From Rutpela maculata (lineage: Eukaryota; Arthropoda; Insecta; Coleoptera; Cerambycidae): a stretch of 64,000 nucleotides of DNA. The stretch is from contig OW386285.2 in NCBI GenBank assembly GCA_936432065.2, positions 102,057,869-102,121,868 on the forward strand, read 5' to 3'. A program made the translations under genes and the position numbers. Below the pieces are notes generated by a model. It did no database searches and was not told where the DNA came from. It worked only from the letters and a program-made list of their open reading frames with translations. This document shows positions 1 through 8,976 of the stretch, in pieces (positions within the stretch are counted from its first letter, which is position 1; every line of letters begins with the position of its first letter).

Positions 1-93
1 TTTTGTCGTGACATTGTTGTTATCACATTGCACGGTTTTTTCTATTATAAGCTCGATATTTGCATTTCATTTGTCAATGTTATACAAGTGTTA

Positions 94-333
94 ATGGATC
101 ATGGGCAAATTATTGTTTTGTGGTTGTTTCATCGTCGCCGAAAGAAACGAAACCGTCTTCTTTGGGTACATTCTATCAATTCTATCAATCAGAGAAGAGA
201 GGGAGTAGGATTATTTTACATATTCTTTGAAGAGTTGAGGAATGATGAAAATAAATTTTGCAACTATTTTCGAATGTATATTACCTCCTTCGACGAATTA
301 CATGCATCAGCATCAATTTCATTCATTTCATAA
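94..333 (+). pseudogene. PIF/Harbinger transposase N-terminal fragment
   Basis: The first ATG of this frame is at 94 and the frame stays open for 79 codons. It shows the typical Harbinger transposase (HARBI1-like) start: a basic RRRKKRNR run, then WVHSIN, a REG segment, FEELRNDENKF, and NYFRM...SFDEL. After SFDEL the frame leaves the family pattern and ends, so the DDE catalytic domain is missing. An intact protein would cut and rejoin DNA at the element's inverted repeats in the nucleus. This piece cannot do so and is probably the conserved end of an internally deleted, non-autonomous derivative. The family call is from remembered family features, not a search. Confidence 0.6.
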
Positions 334-459
334 AAGTTAATAATTAATAATCCAACAAAACAATGTAGCCACCGTACGGCTTAAAATCGTCGAATGTGAA
401 AGCATGCATTTAGTCACATAGACTACTGACTCAAAGGCGTCATACGGCAGCCGTCCAGT

Positions 460-700
460 CTAGTGACAGGAGATGACTGCTGCACGACAGGGCGGCGTTT
501 TACCGTCATCGTATAATGTGAACGGTCCCATGCTTTTCTTCACTCCACTATGATAATGCGGTCGTACAGTTATTTGATCGTACGGTAAAAAACCGTACGG
601 CCGCAGTGAAGAAAAGCATGGGACCTTTTACATTATATGATGACTGCAAAACGCCGCGCGCCGGTGCCGTGTCGTGCAGCAGCCGTCCCCTGCCACTGGT
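460..700. repeat. Imperfect palindrome inside the Harbinger-like left part
   Basis: The segment around 470-560 pairs with its reverse complement at about 585-690. Both arms share AAGCATGGGACC-type, GTAAAA-type and GCAGCAGCCGTC-type blocks. The centre is near 575-598, with ACGGTAAAAAACCGT. It may be a small nested hairpin element or part of the subterminal repeat structure. Confidence 0.6.
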
Positions 701-765
701 CTCGACGGTAGTGGTTTGTCGTATTTGTATGAATCGTATAATAATACGACTCTTTCCGATGATTC

Positions 766-2943
766 TGTTGTAGAACTCTCCAAAATCGTCCTAAGTTGAA
801 GACATAATCAAAATTCGACTTAGGCAAAAATTTCATTTAAAGACATTTTTGGGAGTTTGCAGAGGCGCAGATCAGTCCACAAGGGCCGTTTTGGGTTCTA
901 TAAGGCGTCGGAAATGACCAGGTGAAAATTCGAAGAAACACCGAATTTTCACTTAGGAAAAATGTTTTTGGTTCAGAATATGAGAGTAGAAGTATATAAT
1001 GACAAAGATTTATGAATAATATACTTTTTCAAAGGTACCATAAATTGGACTTTGAAAAGTAATATTTTTGGAAGGGCGTCAAAATTTGGCCCAGGAATCG
1101 ATTTATCGAAAGTACGCCAAAGTTTCACTTGCAGACTAATTTTTCAAAACTGCGTTGAAATTTGGCTTGAAGATCGATTTTTCAAAAGTACGCCAAAATT
1201 TCACCCGCAGATTAACTTTTCAAAAGTACCTTGAAATTTGGCTTGAAAATCGATTTTTCAAAAGTACGCCAAAATTTCACCCGCGGATTAACTTTTCAAA
1301 AGTACCTTGAAATTTGGCTTGAAAATCGATTTTTCAAAAGTACGCCAAAATTTCACCCGCAGATTAGTTTTTCAAAAGTACCTTGAAATTTGGCTTGAAA
1401 ATCGATTTTTCAAAAGTACGCCAAAATTTCACCCGCGGATTAACTTTTCAAAAGTACCTTGAAATTTGGCTTGAAAATCGATTTTTCAAAAGTACGCCAA
1501 AATTTCACCCGCAGATTAGTTTTTCAAAAGTACCTTGAAATTTGGCTCGAAAATCGATTTTTCAAAAGTACGCTAAAATTGGTCTTAAAATGGATTTTTC
1601 AAAAGTACCACAAAGTTATTTTAAAAAGTACCACGAAAATATAATTTAAATTATTTTTTTATTTTTTATTCCTCAACCAAAGACATTGACCTTTGAGGTA
1701 CGGTCATTGAAAGCCCAATTCTAAAGTATGAGCATAAAATTTTAACGATGCACTGCATCCAAAAGGCAAAATAGAAGATTTTGTCAAAGCCGACGTAGTG
1801 CCGATAAGCAAAAATTGATAAAAATCAATGCACATGTACAAGGCCGGTTTCTCGCATAGAAAGAGTTTGGATTGACCCAGCGGCTCGCAATTTGGTCGAG
1901 CACGTTGAGTGGTCCAGACAAAGCGATGGTAGAAAAGCCAATAACAGGGCTTTTCAAATGACAAAGTTATAGAGGAAAACGCCTTGTGCATAAAAATCCA
2001 AAAATTCAATTTTGCCTAAAAGTCGCTCGAAGGTGAGACGCTGCCAAATCGATAATATTAATCGACTGTGATAAGGGTTAGTAAGTCGTGGACTGATCGA
2101 ACGCCACTCAACTTATGCAGTAATAAGTCCTCTGAATGTGTTTGAGTACGTGAATCTCCACGATACAAGAACTTTAAAGCTAAGTAGTCTCTAGCGAAAC
2201 TAAATTCATTTAGTAAAACTTTTTTAAGTTAATTTCAGTCAGCCTTAATTATTCATTTACCCAGAGTCTGAAATGATTCTAAAAGCTCACATTTTGATTC
2301 TGAGAAGGTACGTATGAATCTTTTCTACCTAATCGATCGTTAGCGTGAGCGCTCTCGTTTGTATGGTCTGAAAGTCACTACCTTGATTGGGGAAGGTACG
2401 ATTCTTTCTTGAGAATTTTGTATAACCAATTCTGTTAAATAAACGGATTCCTTGAACTAATATTTCTTAATTGATCTTGAGGCCTGTTGACGGTCTATAA
2501 TCCCTGGAACTTTCGTATAGAAAGCCGGATGTGTCGAGTTAATTCGCATTAACGTTCGACCTTCTGGTTGCTTTACGAAGGTTTGATAGGAATTTTTTTA
2601 TGCGTTTTTTGAGAAATATATTCCGTTATTAATGGACCAAAACGTGATTTTCGCGTACCAAAACTAATCCCTCCGCAGAGAAATTCTTCGGTTGGGATTT
2701 TTTTATGCAAAAATTCAGGAAATTAAGAGGTGCCTAAACCCCTAACGAGGGAATTCGGGTCCAGAGAGAGCGTGGTTTCCGATCTGTGGTAGTGCCGCCT
2801 TGGTCCCATTACTCGGCTACCGAAGTGCATCTTATCTCGAACCCGCCTGGGAGGTAGAAGAACGGGGTAATACGCGACTGGCGCCCCCTGAGAAATAAAT
2901 TGGTGTCGCGTCATTTTGACGCCCGGTAGTGCGTTCTTCTACA
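766..2943 (+). repeat. 5' LTR of the gypsy element
   Basis: Identical to 8977-11154 at an offset of 8211 apart from the noted base at 2941. At 2178 bp it is unusually long for an insect gypsy LTR. It contains a 76-bp tandem array at about 1155-1610 and should hold the promoter and polyadenylation signals. Short open frames inside it recur in both LTRs simply because the LTRs are identical; I do not treat them as genes. Confidence 0.95.
1155..1610 (+). repeat. 76-bp tandem repeat array in the 5' LTR
   Basis: The word TTGAAATTTGGCT recurs at 1231, 1307, 1383, 1459 and 1535, a period of exactly 76. Each unit alternates GATTTTTCAAAAGTACGCC and TTTTCAAAAGTACC half-units with a CACCCGC(A/G)GATTA spacer. 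Degenerate half-units continue on both sides. The same array is in the 3' LTR at about 9366-9821. Confidence 0.9.
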
Positions 2944-2961
2944 TGGCGCCCAACGTGGGGC
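2944..2961 (+). promoter_or_regulatory. tRNA-Lys primer-binding site
   Basis: TGGCGCCCAACGTGGGGC directly follows the LTR end. It is complementary over 18 nt to the 3' end of insect tRNA-Lys(CTT) including CCA (tRNA sequence recalled, not searched). Minus-strand DNA synthesis would be primed here. Confidence 0.9.
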
Positions 2962-2993
2962 GTTGTTAGTCAGCAGGGCTTTCTGGAAAGGAT

Positions 2994-4208
2994 ATGGATG
3001 AATCAACGCCTTTCCAGTTTTACGACGAGCCGACATCTGTGATGGACAACGTCTCTAGAGGGTTAGAGAGGCCGTGCGCGGAGGATGTACTGGGTAGTTC
3101 GGGGGTAGGCCCGAGTACCACTGAAGGAGTCATACAGCCCTCCTCAGAACAAGTGTTCGCCCAAATGGCAGCAGGTCTTGCCAAAGCTCTAAGCGAAGCC
3201 ACACACGAGCATAAGTATCGGTCGAAGCATCCAAATGCGGAATTTCATGGCTTCGAACACGAAGACCCTGAAACCTTCATTCATCATATGGAGGAATTTT
3301 TCGTCCGAGTACGAATTACGCAGGATAACGACCGTCTGTATAAAATATCAGAACAGCTCAAAGACGATGCTAGGAAATGGTTCGAACAATACCGAACCCT
3401 AATTACCACGTATCCTCTATTCCTCGAGCGGTTCAGAAGCCGTTACGATTCAGGTGAAGTACTCACCGAAGCAGTAGCTAATTTATATGGCAAGAAACAA
3501 GATGCCGAGGAAAATACGTCAGTATTTATTTCCAGGAAGGTATGCCTCTTCAAGAGGATCGATCCGTTTAAGCCGGAGGCGATGAAGGCGGCTACCATCT
3601 TCAATCAGTTGAGACCTGATATGAAAATGCTCCTAAAGAGTGCCGTCATACTAGATACAAATACACTAGTGACGATGACCGAACAAATGGCCAAAATCAT
3701 GGATGAAAATAAAGAATTCGAGGCTCTGCAAAATGTCAAAAAAAGCAAGGACCAAGAAGCGTCCACCTCTACCGCTTCAGCTCAAAGGAATCAGCAATCG
3801 AGCAGTAACTGGAGAACGGAACCCTCCGCATTAGCGAAGCCGTCCTCCAGTTCCTTTGGTGCATCTAGGACACCATTCAATGGATCTCAAAGAAGAGATA
3901 ATCCGCCAGCACCAAGGGTGCATTTTGCAAATAATATTTCCTCGCTGCCCAGAGGGGATATACCGAGAAGGGGTACTGGAGACGTAAGGAACTCCCGAGT
4001 CCCGTATCGCCCTTGCAGATATTGCCCAACGGAGCAGTGGCATTTTCATGCAGAATGCCCAAACAATCCCTATCGTAATATGAATACGGGAAACCAAGCG
4101 GGGGTCAGAGGCGATGGCCCAGGCCGAACTGTACCAGCCCCGCCTACCAGGCCCCACCAGGCTCGAAGCGACCCTCGGGGAAGCTCCGAAGCAAGAAGTT
4201 TAAATTAA
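2994..4208 (+). CDS. gag: Gypsy Gag polyprotein (404 aa)
   Basis: An ATG at 2994 lies 33 nt after the primer-binding site and opens 404 codons. Residues ~75-235 look like a gypsy-type capsid: the EFHGFEHEDPETFIHHMEEFF block, then RKWFEQYR and FLERFRSRY segments typical of retrotransposon gag. A Ser/Gln-rich linker follows. Near residue 340 a single zinc-knuckle-like motif, CRYCPTEQWHFHAECP, should bind RNA. Gag would form cytoplasmic particles around the element RNA. The stop codon is preceded directly by a -1 slippery heptamer that leads into pol. No frameshifts were seen. Confidence 0.9.
   Translation: MDESTPFQFYDEPTSVMDNVSRGLERPCAEDVLGSSGVGPSTTEGVIQPSSEQVFAQMAAGLAKALSEATHEHKYRSKHPNAEFHGFEHEDPETFIHHMEEFFVRVRITQDNDRLYKISEQLKDDARKWFEQYRTLITTYPLFLERFRSRYDSGEVLTEAVANLYGKKQDAEENTSVFISRKVCLFKRIDPFKPEAMKAATIFNQLRPDMKMLLKSAVILDTNTLVTMTEQMAKIMDENKEFEALQNVKKSKDQEASTSTASAQRNQQSSSNWRTEPSALAKPSSSSFGASRTPFNGSQRRDNPPAPRVHFANNISSLPRGDIPRRGTGDVRNSRVPYRPCRYCPTEQWHFHAECPNNPYRNMNTGNQAGVRGDGPGRTVPAPPTRPHQARSDPRGSSEARSLN
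4199..4205 (+). promoter_or_regulatory. -1 ribosomal frameshift heptamer TTTAAAT
   Basis: In gag frame this reads T TTA AAT, directly followed by the TAA stop (4206-4208). It fits the X XXY YYZ slippery rule. Slipping by -1 continues as TTA AAA AAC TTC, which is the open pol frame. I did not work out a downstream stem or pseudoknot. Confidence 0.8.
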
Positions 4209-7200
4209 AAAACTTCGATGACCTTCCTGACCTTAATTACCTGTTTAAGGATCAAGAAGTCAACCTATCTCCCCACCGATTCACTCCATTAGAATCTATC
4301 AATCAAACTAACGACGCTTTCCCTCTGCCTCGCATTAAGATTATAATTAATAATCGAGCGGTTAACGCTTTATTGGATACAGGTTCGACAAGGAATATTA
4401 TCCAACCGAAATTTTTGAACGACATTGATCAACTTACAGCTCCCCAAACGTTTGTTATGGCTTGTGGCGATGGTTTAGTAGAATCCCTCGGGACTACGAC
4501 CATGAACGTTAATGTACTAGATGTACCCTTTCAGACCACGTTTCAGGTCATTCAAAATTTAAACGAAGAGCTCATTCTGGGAGCCCCGTTTTTATATGCT
4601 CACAATGTCGTATTCGATTATCAACGTAAATGTGTCTACGTCGGCACTGAAGAGCGAATAACCGTCTTCTGGAATCAAGCGGCACATCAAGCAAGGAAGC
4701 AATGCCGGCTTCCCGAAGAACTGATCATCGGAAACGATAATTTAAAACCTCTATTCGAGGAATTCGCTGAATTGTTCACCGCGGTGCCTACCCAAGCTAC
4801 CACGGTGACAACGAAACATAAAATAAAAGTTAAAGACGACCGCCCGTTCAATATCAAACCTTATCCTATGTCTCCTACTAAGAAAAAAGTTATGTACGAT
4901 CAAATTGAAGAGATGCTGAAAGCCGGAGTTATAGAACCGAGTACCGCTCAGTACAGTTCGCCTCCCATTATAATAGAAAGGCCCGGCAAGAAGCCTCGCT
5001 TCTGCATTGATTATCGTCACTTAAATGAAGTAACGGAAGACGAAGCATCCGTCTTACCTAAGATATACGAGAGTATAAAGGATCTAGGAAACGCCAACAT
5101 ATTTACGGTGTTGGACCTCAAGAGCGGATATTGGCAAATCCCTCTTGAGGAGTCGTCAAAAAATTATTCTACGTTTACTACATTAGATGGAGCATCTTAC
5201 CGATTTAACGTGATGCCTTTCGGATTGAAGACCGCTCCATGTACATTCCAAAAATTTATGGCAAGAGACGTATTGACCGGCTACTTGCATCATTTCTGCA
5301 AAGTATATCTCGATGATATTATCATCTACAGTGAAAATATAGATCAGCATGTAAACCATCTGAGAGCCGTCTTTGAACGCCTACGTTTACATAATTTAAA
5401 AGTGTCACCAGAAAAATGTGTGGTAGCCACATCTAGTATAACCTATCTCGGGCATAAGATAAATGCCAATACTACTCAACCTTTAGAAAAACATATTCTG
5501 CAGATACAGAGCTATCCTGTGCCTACGACAAGGCGCCAGCTTCAGAGTTTCCTTGGCCTATGTAATTGGGTACGTGAATATATCCCTAATGTTGCAATAA
5601 TTACTAAGCCCTTGACCCGACTACTCTCGAAGGACTGGCGCTATAAGTGGAATACAGAAGCCCAAGAATCCTTTATCCTACTGAAAGAGGTATTAAATAA
5701 ACCTCTAGGACTGCACCGGCCAGATTTCAATAAAATGTTCATACTGCAGACGGACGCATCCTTAATAGGATTATCTGCAGTATTATATCAATTGGGGGAT
5801 AATGACCAGAAGCACATCGTCTCTTATGCTAGTAATACGTTATCTCCGACGGAGAGAAAATACCATATCAATGAATTGGAATGTTTGAGCGTCGTTAATT
5901 ATATAAGGAAATACAAAATATATTTGGCAGACCGTCCATTTATAGTCAAAACCGACAATCGAGCTTTACTATGGTTGAATAAGCATAAGGACGAGAAAAC
6001 GAAATTTACACGTTGGTCATTATTACTTCAGGAATACAGCTTCACCATAGAACATTGTCCCGGCAAGGAAAATATATTGGCAGACTATCTTAGCAGGAAT
6101 CCTCAAGGCCCAAACGTCGAAGCAAACGACGAAGAGGAAAGGATGTATCCACCAAAATTCTCGTACAAGGAACGAATATCAGTGATTACCACATTGGAAT
6201 TAAACGATCAGGTCAGAGAAGCGCAAACGCACTCCAGAGATATCCAAGACCAAATTGAACGATGGAATACTCTAGTGCGACAAGCAGATAAAACCGAGGC
6301 AGAGGTGAAATTCGTCAATACAAGACAAGTGATAGGCGGCACACTTTGGACGAGAGGCGAAAATGTTATAGAAAAATTATACGTACCAAAACGTATGGTC
6401 ATGAGAGTAATATCTCATTTTCACGACCGACCGGAAGTAGGTCACCCCGGCCGCGATGAAACTGTTAGAATCATCTCGGGCCGCTATTATTTTAATAATT
6501 TGTCGAGACTAGTTAACAAATATTTAAATGAGTGCATTATTTGTAATTCCGTAAAAAGCAGACAATCACAACCGAAGGCTCCTCTCAGAAGCCATGCTCC
6601 ATCGCATCCGTTCGAAGTTCTAAGCGTCGATGTAATCGGACCGCTTCAGCGAACCAAAGATGCAGATAACCGATATATATTAATGGTAGAGGATGTATTT
6701 AGTAAGTGGGTCGAAGCCAAGGCGTTCACCCAAGTCAGTGGAAAAACAATAGCACAATTTATCGAAGAGGAACTAGTGGCGAGATATGGCGTTCCGAGGG
6801 TCATCATTTCCGACCAGGGAGGCCACTTCAATTCCGGCTTTTACGATACGTTCTGTACACGTAACAATATTGAAAGATTCTTCACAGCAGCTTACCACCA
6901 ACAGGCCAATCCAATAGAAAGGAGGGTGCAAGAAGCTAAGAAGATCTTAAAAACCTTATTATATGGTTCACCCAACGACGAGTGGGATCGACATGTTAGT
7001 CAGATGGCATATATCTTGAGAACAAGAAAAAACGCCGCTACGGGGCATACGCCCAGTTTCGTAGTACTCGGCTATGAATTACCGCAGATTGGTGATTGGA
7101 ATATGTTCGCTTATAGACAAGAACGTCGTAATCAAGCGGACGTTCCCCGCCTTGAAAGAGTCAAGGAGATTCGTAAAAATCAAACAAATTACCAATGGCG

Positions 7201-7672
7201 TTACGCGCCCAAAGTGGCGGTAACGCCGGTCGTATATAAAGTGGGAGATATGGTAATGACTAAAAGGATCAGGAAGGATCATACCTTCACACAGTCGTGG
7301 AGTGGGCCACACAAGGTTTTAAAGAGATTGTCCAATGAAGTTTACCTCATTCACAAGGGGGTAACTTCGACGAGATTACATGTCGATGCCATCAGGCCGG
7401 CACCTAAGGGAGACCCCGATGTTGAATTGGAATTGTCTGAAGAATCAGAAGATAGTCCGGATGAAACTCATCTTAGTGACGACGCTTCCTCATCAGACAA
7501 TGAGATCGCGCCCAGGTCAGAGCGACGTAGCGATACCACACTAGTTCAAATCAATGTTCCCGCAAGAGCTCAAGATGAGCAGGATGTAATAAGTCGAGAT
7601 CCCGATGATGCTCGAGATGAGCCAGACATAGAAGAGTCACCTCTAGATATTTCTGAGGTCGACCACGGCTAA
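4205..7672 (+). CDS. pol: Gypsy Pol (protease, RT, RNase H, integrase)
   Basis: The frame is open from the slip site for about 1155 residues, without its own ATG before the protease, so it is made as Gag-Pol. Order: aspartic protease with LLDTGST near 4367-4390 and LILGAPFL; reverse transcriptase with CIDYRHLNE, VLDLKSGYWQIPL and the catalytic YLDD at 5306-5317; RNase H with LQTDAS, the E of ELECLSV and KTDNRALL; integrase with an HHCC zinc site (from HFHDRPEVGHPGRDE to CIICNSVKS, about 6418-6550) and the D-D-E core (VDVIGP, SDQGGHF, NPIERRVQ). A C-terminal GPH...HVDAIRP segment and an acidic tail follow. All catalytic residues expected of the family are visible, so it could be functional. 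Confidence 0.93.
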   Translation, partial: LKNFDDLPDLNYLFKDQEVNLSPHRFTPLESINQTNDAFPLPRIKIIINNRAVNALLDTGSTRNIIQPKFLNDIDQLTAPQTFVMACGDGLVESLGTTTMNVNVLDVPFQTTFQVIQNLNEELILGAPFLYAHNVVFDYQRKCVYVGTEERITVFWNQAAHQARKQCRLPEELIIGNDNLKPLFEEFAELFTAVPTQATTVTTKHKIKVKDDRPFNIKPYPMSPTKKKVMYDQIEEMLKAGVIEPSTAQYSSPPIIIERPGKKPRFCIDYRHLNEVTEDEASVLPKIYESIKDLGNANIFTVLDLKSGYWQIPLEESSKNYSTFTTLDGASYRFNVMPFGLKTAPCTFQKFMARDVLTGYLHHFCKVYLDDIIIYSENIDQHVNHLRAVFERLRLHNLKVSPEKCVVATSSITYLGHKINANTTQPLEKHILQIQSYPVPTTRRQLQSFLGLCNWVREYIPNVAIITKPLTRLLSKDWRYKWNTEAQESFILLKEVLNKPLGLHRPDFNKMFILQTDASLIGLSAVLYQLGDNDQKHIVSYASNTLSPTERKYHINELECLSVVNYIRKYKIYLADRPFIVKTDNRALLWLNKHKDEKTKFTRWSLLLQEYSFTIEHCPGKENILADYLSRNPQGPNVEANDEEERMYPPKFSYKERISVITTLELNDQVREAQTHSRDIQDQIERWNTLVRQADKTEAEVKFVNTRQVIGGTLWTRGENVIEKLYVPKRMVMRVISHFHDRPEVGHPGRDETVRIISGRYYFNNLSRLVNKYLNECIICNSVKSRQSQPKAPLRSHAPSHPFEVLSVDVIGPLQRTKDADNRYILMVEDVFSKWVEAKAFTQVSGKTIAQFIEEELVARYGVPRVIISDQGGHFNSGFYDTFCTRNNIERFFTAAYHQQANPIERRVQEAKKILKTLLYGSPNDEWDRHVSQMAYILRTRKNAATGHTPSFVVLGYELPQIGDWNMFAYRQERRNQADVPRLERVKEIRKNQTNYQWRYAPKVAVTPVVYKVGDMVMTKRIRKDHTFTQSWSGPHKVLKRLSNEVYLIHKGVTSTRLHVDAIRPAPKGDPDVELELSEESEDSPDETHLSDDASSSDNEIAPRSERRSDTTLVQINVPARAQDEQDVISRDPDDARDEPDIEESPLDISEVDHG

Positions 7673-8976
7673 TAGCCGTTTTCGCTTTTTTTTTTATATT
7701 TTTTCTCAAAATTCTAAGTGGCGATTTTGACCTATATGCGATCGAATCGAAGATTTAAAGTCTACTCCATGAGCAGACATGGAAAGACGGCGAACCCGAC
7801 GCAAGAGCGCGATCCGGTAAGCCTAGCTTCTCAAGAGCGAGAGCCGCCAAGTTCGAGTAATGGACGTAGGCATAAGTACGAATCAGTACGAGTTTCGGAA
7901 GCTGTTTTTCTTATGCAAGAAGACAACTTCTATTTTAATCATTTTAAGTCAACAAAATTAACGTATACCTCAAATGGAAACTACGAGTTTCAGAAGCCGT
8001 TCTTCGCTCAAGAAGACGCTTCAATTTTTTTTTATACTTTTTTCACAAGTCGTGATGACCGCACGAGTATCGTAAGCCGATTTAATCTACCTTACGAAGT
8101 AGAAACTACGAGACGAGTTTCAGAAGCCGTTCTTCGCTCAAGAAGACGCTTCAATTTTTTTTTTTTATACTTTTTTCACAAGTCGTGATGACCGCACGAG
8201 TATCGTAAGCCGATTTAATCTACCTTACGAAGTAGAAACTACGAGACGAGTTTCAGAAGTCGTTCTTCACTCAAGAAGACGCTTCAATTTTTTTTTTATA
8301 CTTTTTTCACAAAGTAGTGATGACCGCACGAGTATCGTAAGCCGATTCAATCTACCTTACGAAGAACCAATTTCTAACCATTATAAGTTAACAAAATTCA
8401 TGTTAGAAAAATATTTCATTAAAAACAACACATTGTGTTTGTTAGTCGACGCGTCCCAGTCGACGACTTGCTAAAAAGTCAATCTAGTTGCAGAACTGCA
8501 TTTTCCATGTGCAAAAATGGAAAGATGACCCAGCCTGTCGCAAGGGCGCGGCATGGTGAAGTCTGGAACTCAAAGGCGAGGACCGTCCAAGCTGCGGCAT
8601 GGAGATATAGACAGCCTCTTCTAGAAAGGGCCGAAGTTAAGCAAGAGCGAGACCAGGGCGAAAAAGCGAGTGCAACGAATTAGTGAGAGTGGACGCTAAT
8701 CAAAATTGTGCTACGCTTCGCTTCGCTTCGCTTCGCACCTCGACGCGGGTGTAATTAAGTTGATAAAAATGTTGTATCAACTTGTCGTATTGTTTAAAAA
8801 ATGTATTTATTTTTAAGTTAGATAGGCGAATCAGCCGTCTGCCCCAATTAAGGCCGTTATTTTTAAAACATCTGTACCATAGGTCAGACCGTCAAATGAA
8901 GGCATACAGACATACAAGTGAATATGGAAATTAAAGGTAATCGATGAGTAGAAAAGATTCAACCAAAGGAGGGGAG
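7673..8976 (+). repeat. Gypsy 3' untranslated region with ~126-132-bp tandem repeats and polypurine tract
   Basis: No env-like frame is present between pol and the 3' LTR. Three tandem units start near 7981, 8107 and 8240, each running from ACGAGTTTCAGAAG through a T-rich stretch to TACCTTACGAAG. They differ in T-run length and a few bases. A shorter (CTTCG)n run lies near 8714-8735. The polypurine tract AAAGGAGGGGAG (about 8965-8976) abuts the LTR and would prime plus-strand DNA. A 156-codon open frame (7718-8188) crosses the repeats and is probably not a gene. Confidence 0.8.

Larger units (their letters stand above)
1..765. mobile_element. PIF/Harbinger-like transposon, left part (cut by window edge)
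   Basis: The first ~130 bases are the reverse complement of about 11941-12080, and 358-460 is the reverse complement of about 11440-11560, so these are the two arms of one inverted-repeat element. A gypsy retrotransposon (766-11154) has been inserted between them. The arms carry recurring CGTACGGT-type motifs. The left end lies outside the window. The superfamily call rests on a transposase N-terminus in this part and a MADF-domain fragment in the right part, a pairing known from Harbinger elements. Confidence 0.65.

Noticed and set aside
1052..1644. Open frames with KVRQ/FSKV-like repeats in the LTR
   Set aside because: Readings of the 76-bp tandem array.
1704..2009. 101-aa frame on the minus strand in the LTR, repeated at 9915-10220
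   Set aside because: Identical because the LTRs are identical; starts, composition and absence in the diverged solo LTR argue against a gene.
7718..8188. 156-aa frame after pol as a possible env
   Set aside because: No signal peptide, membrane segment or env-like motif; it crosses the tandem repeats.
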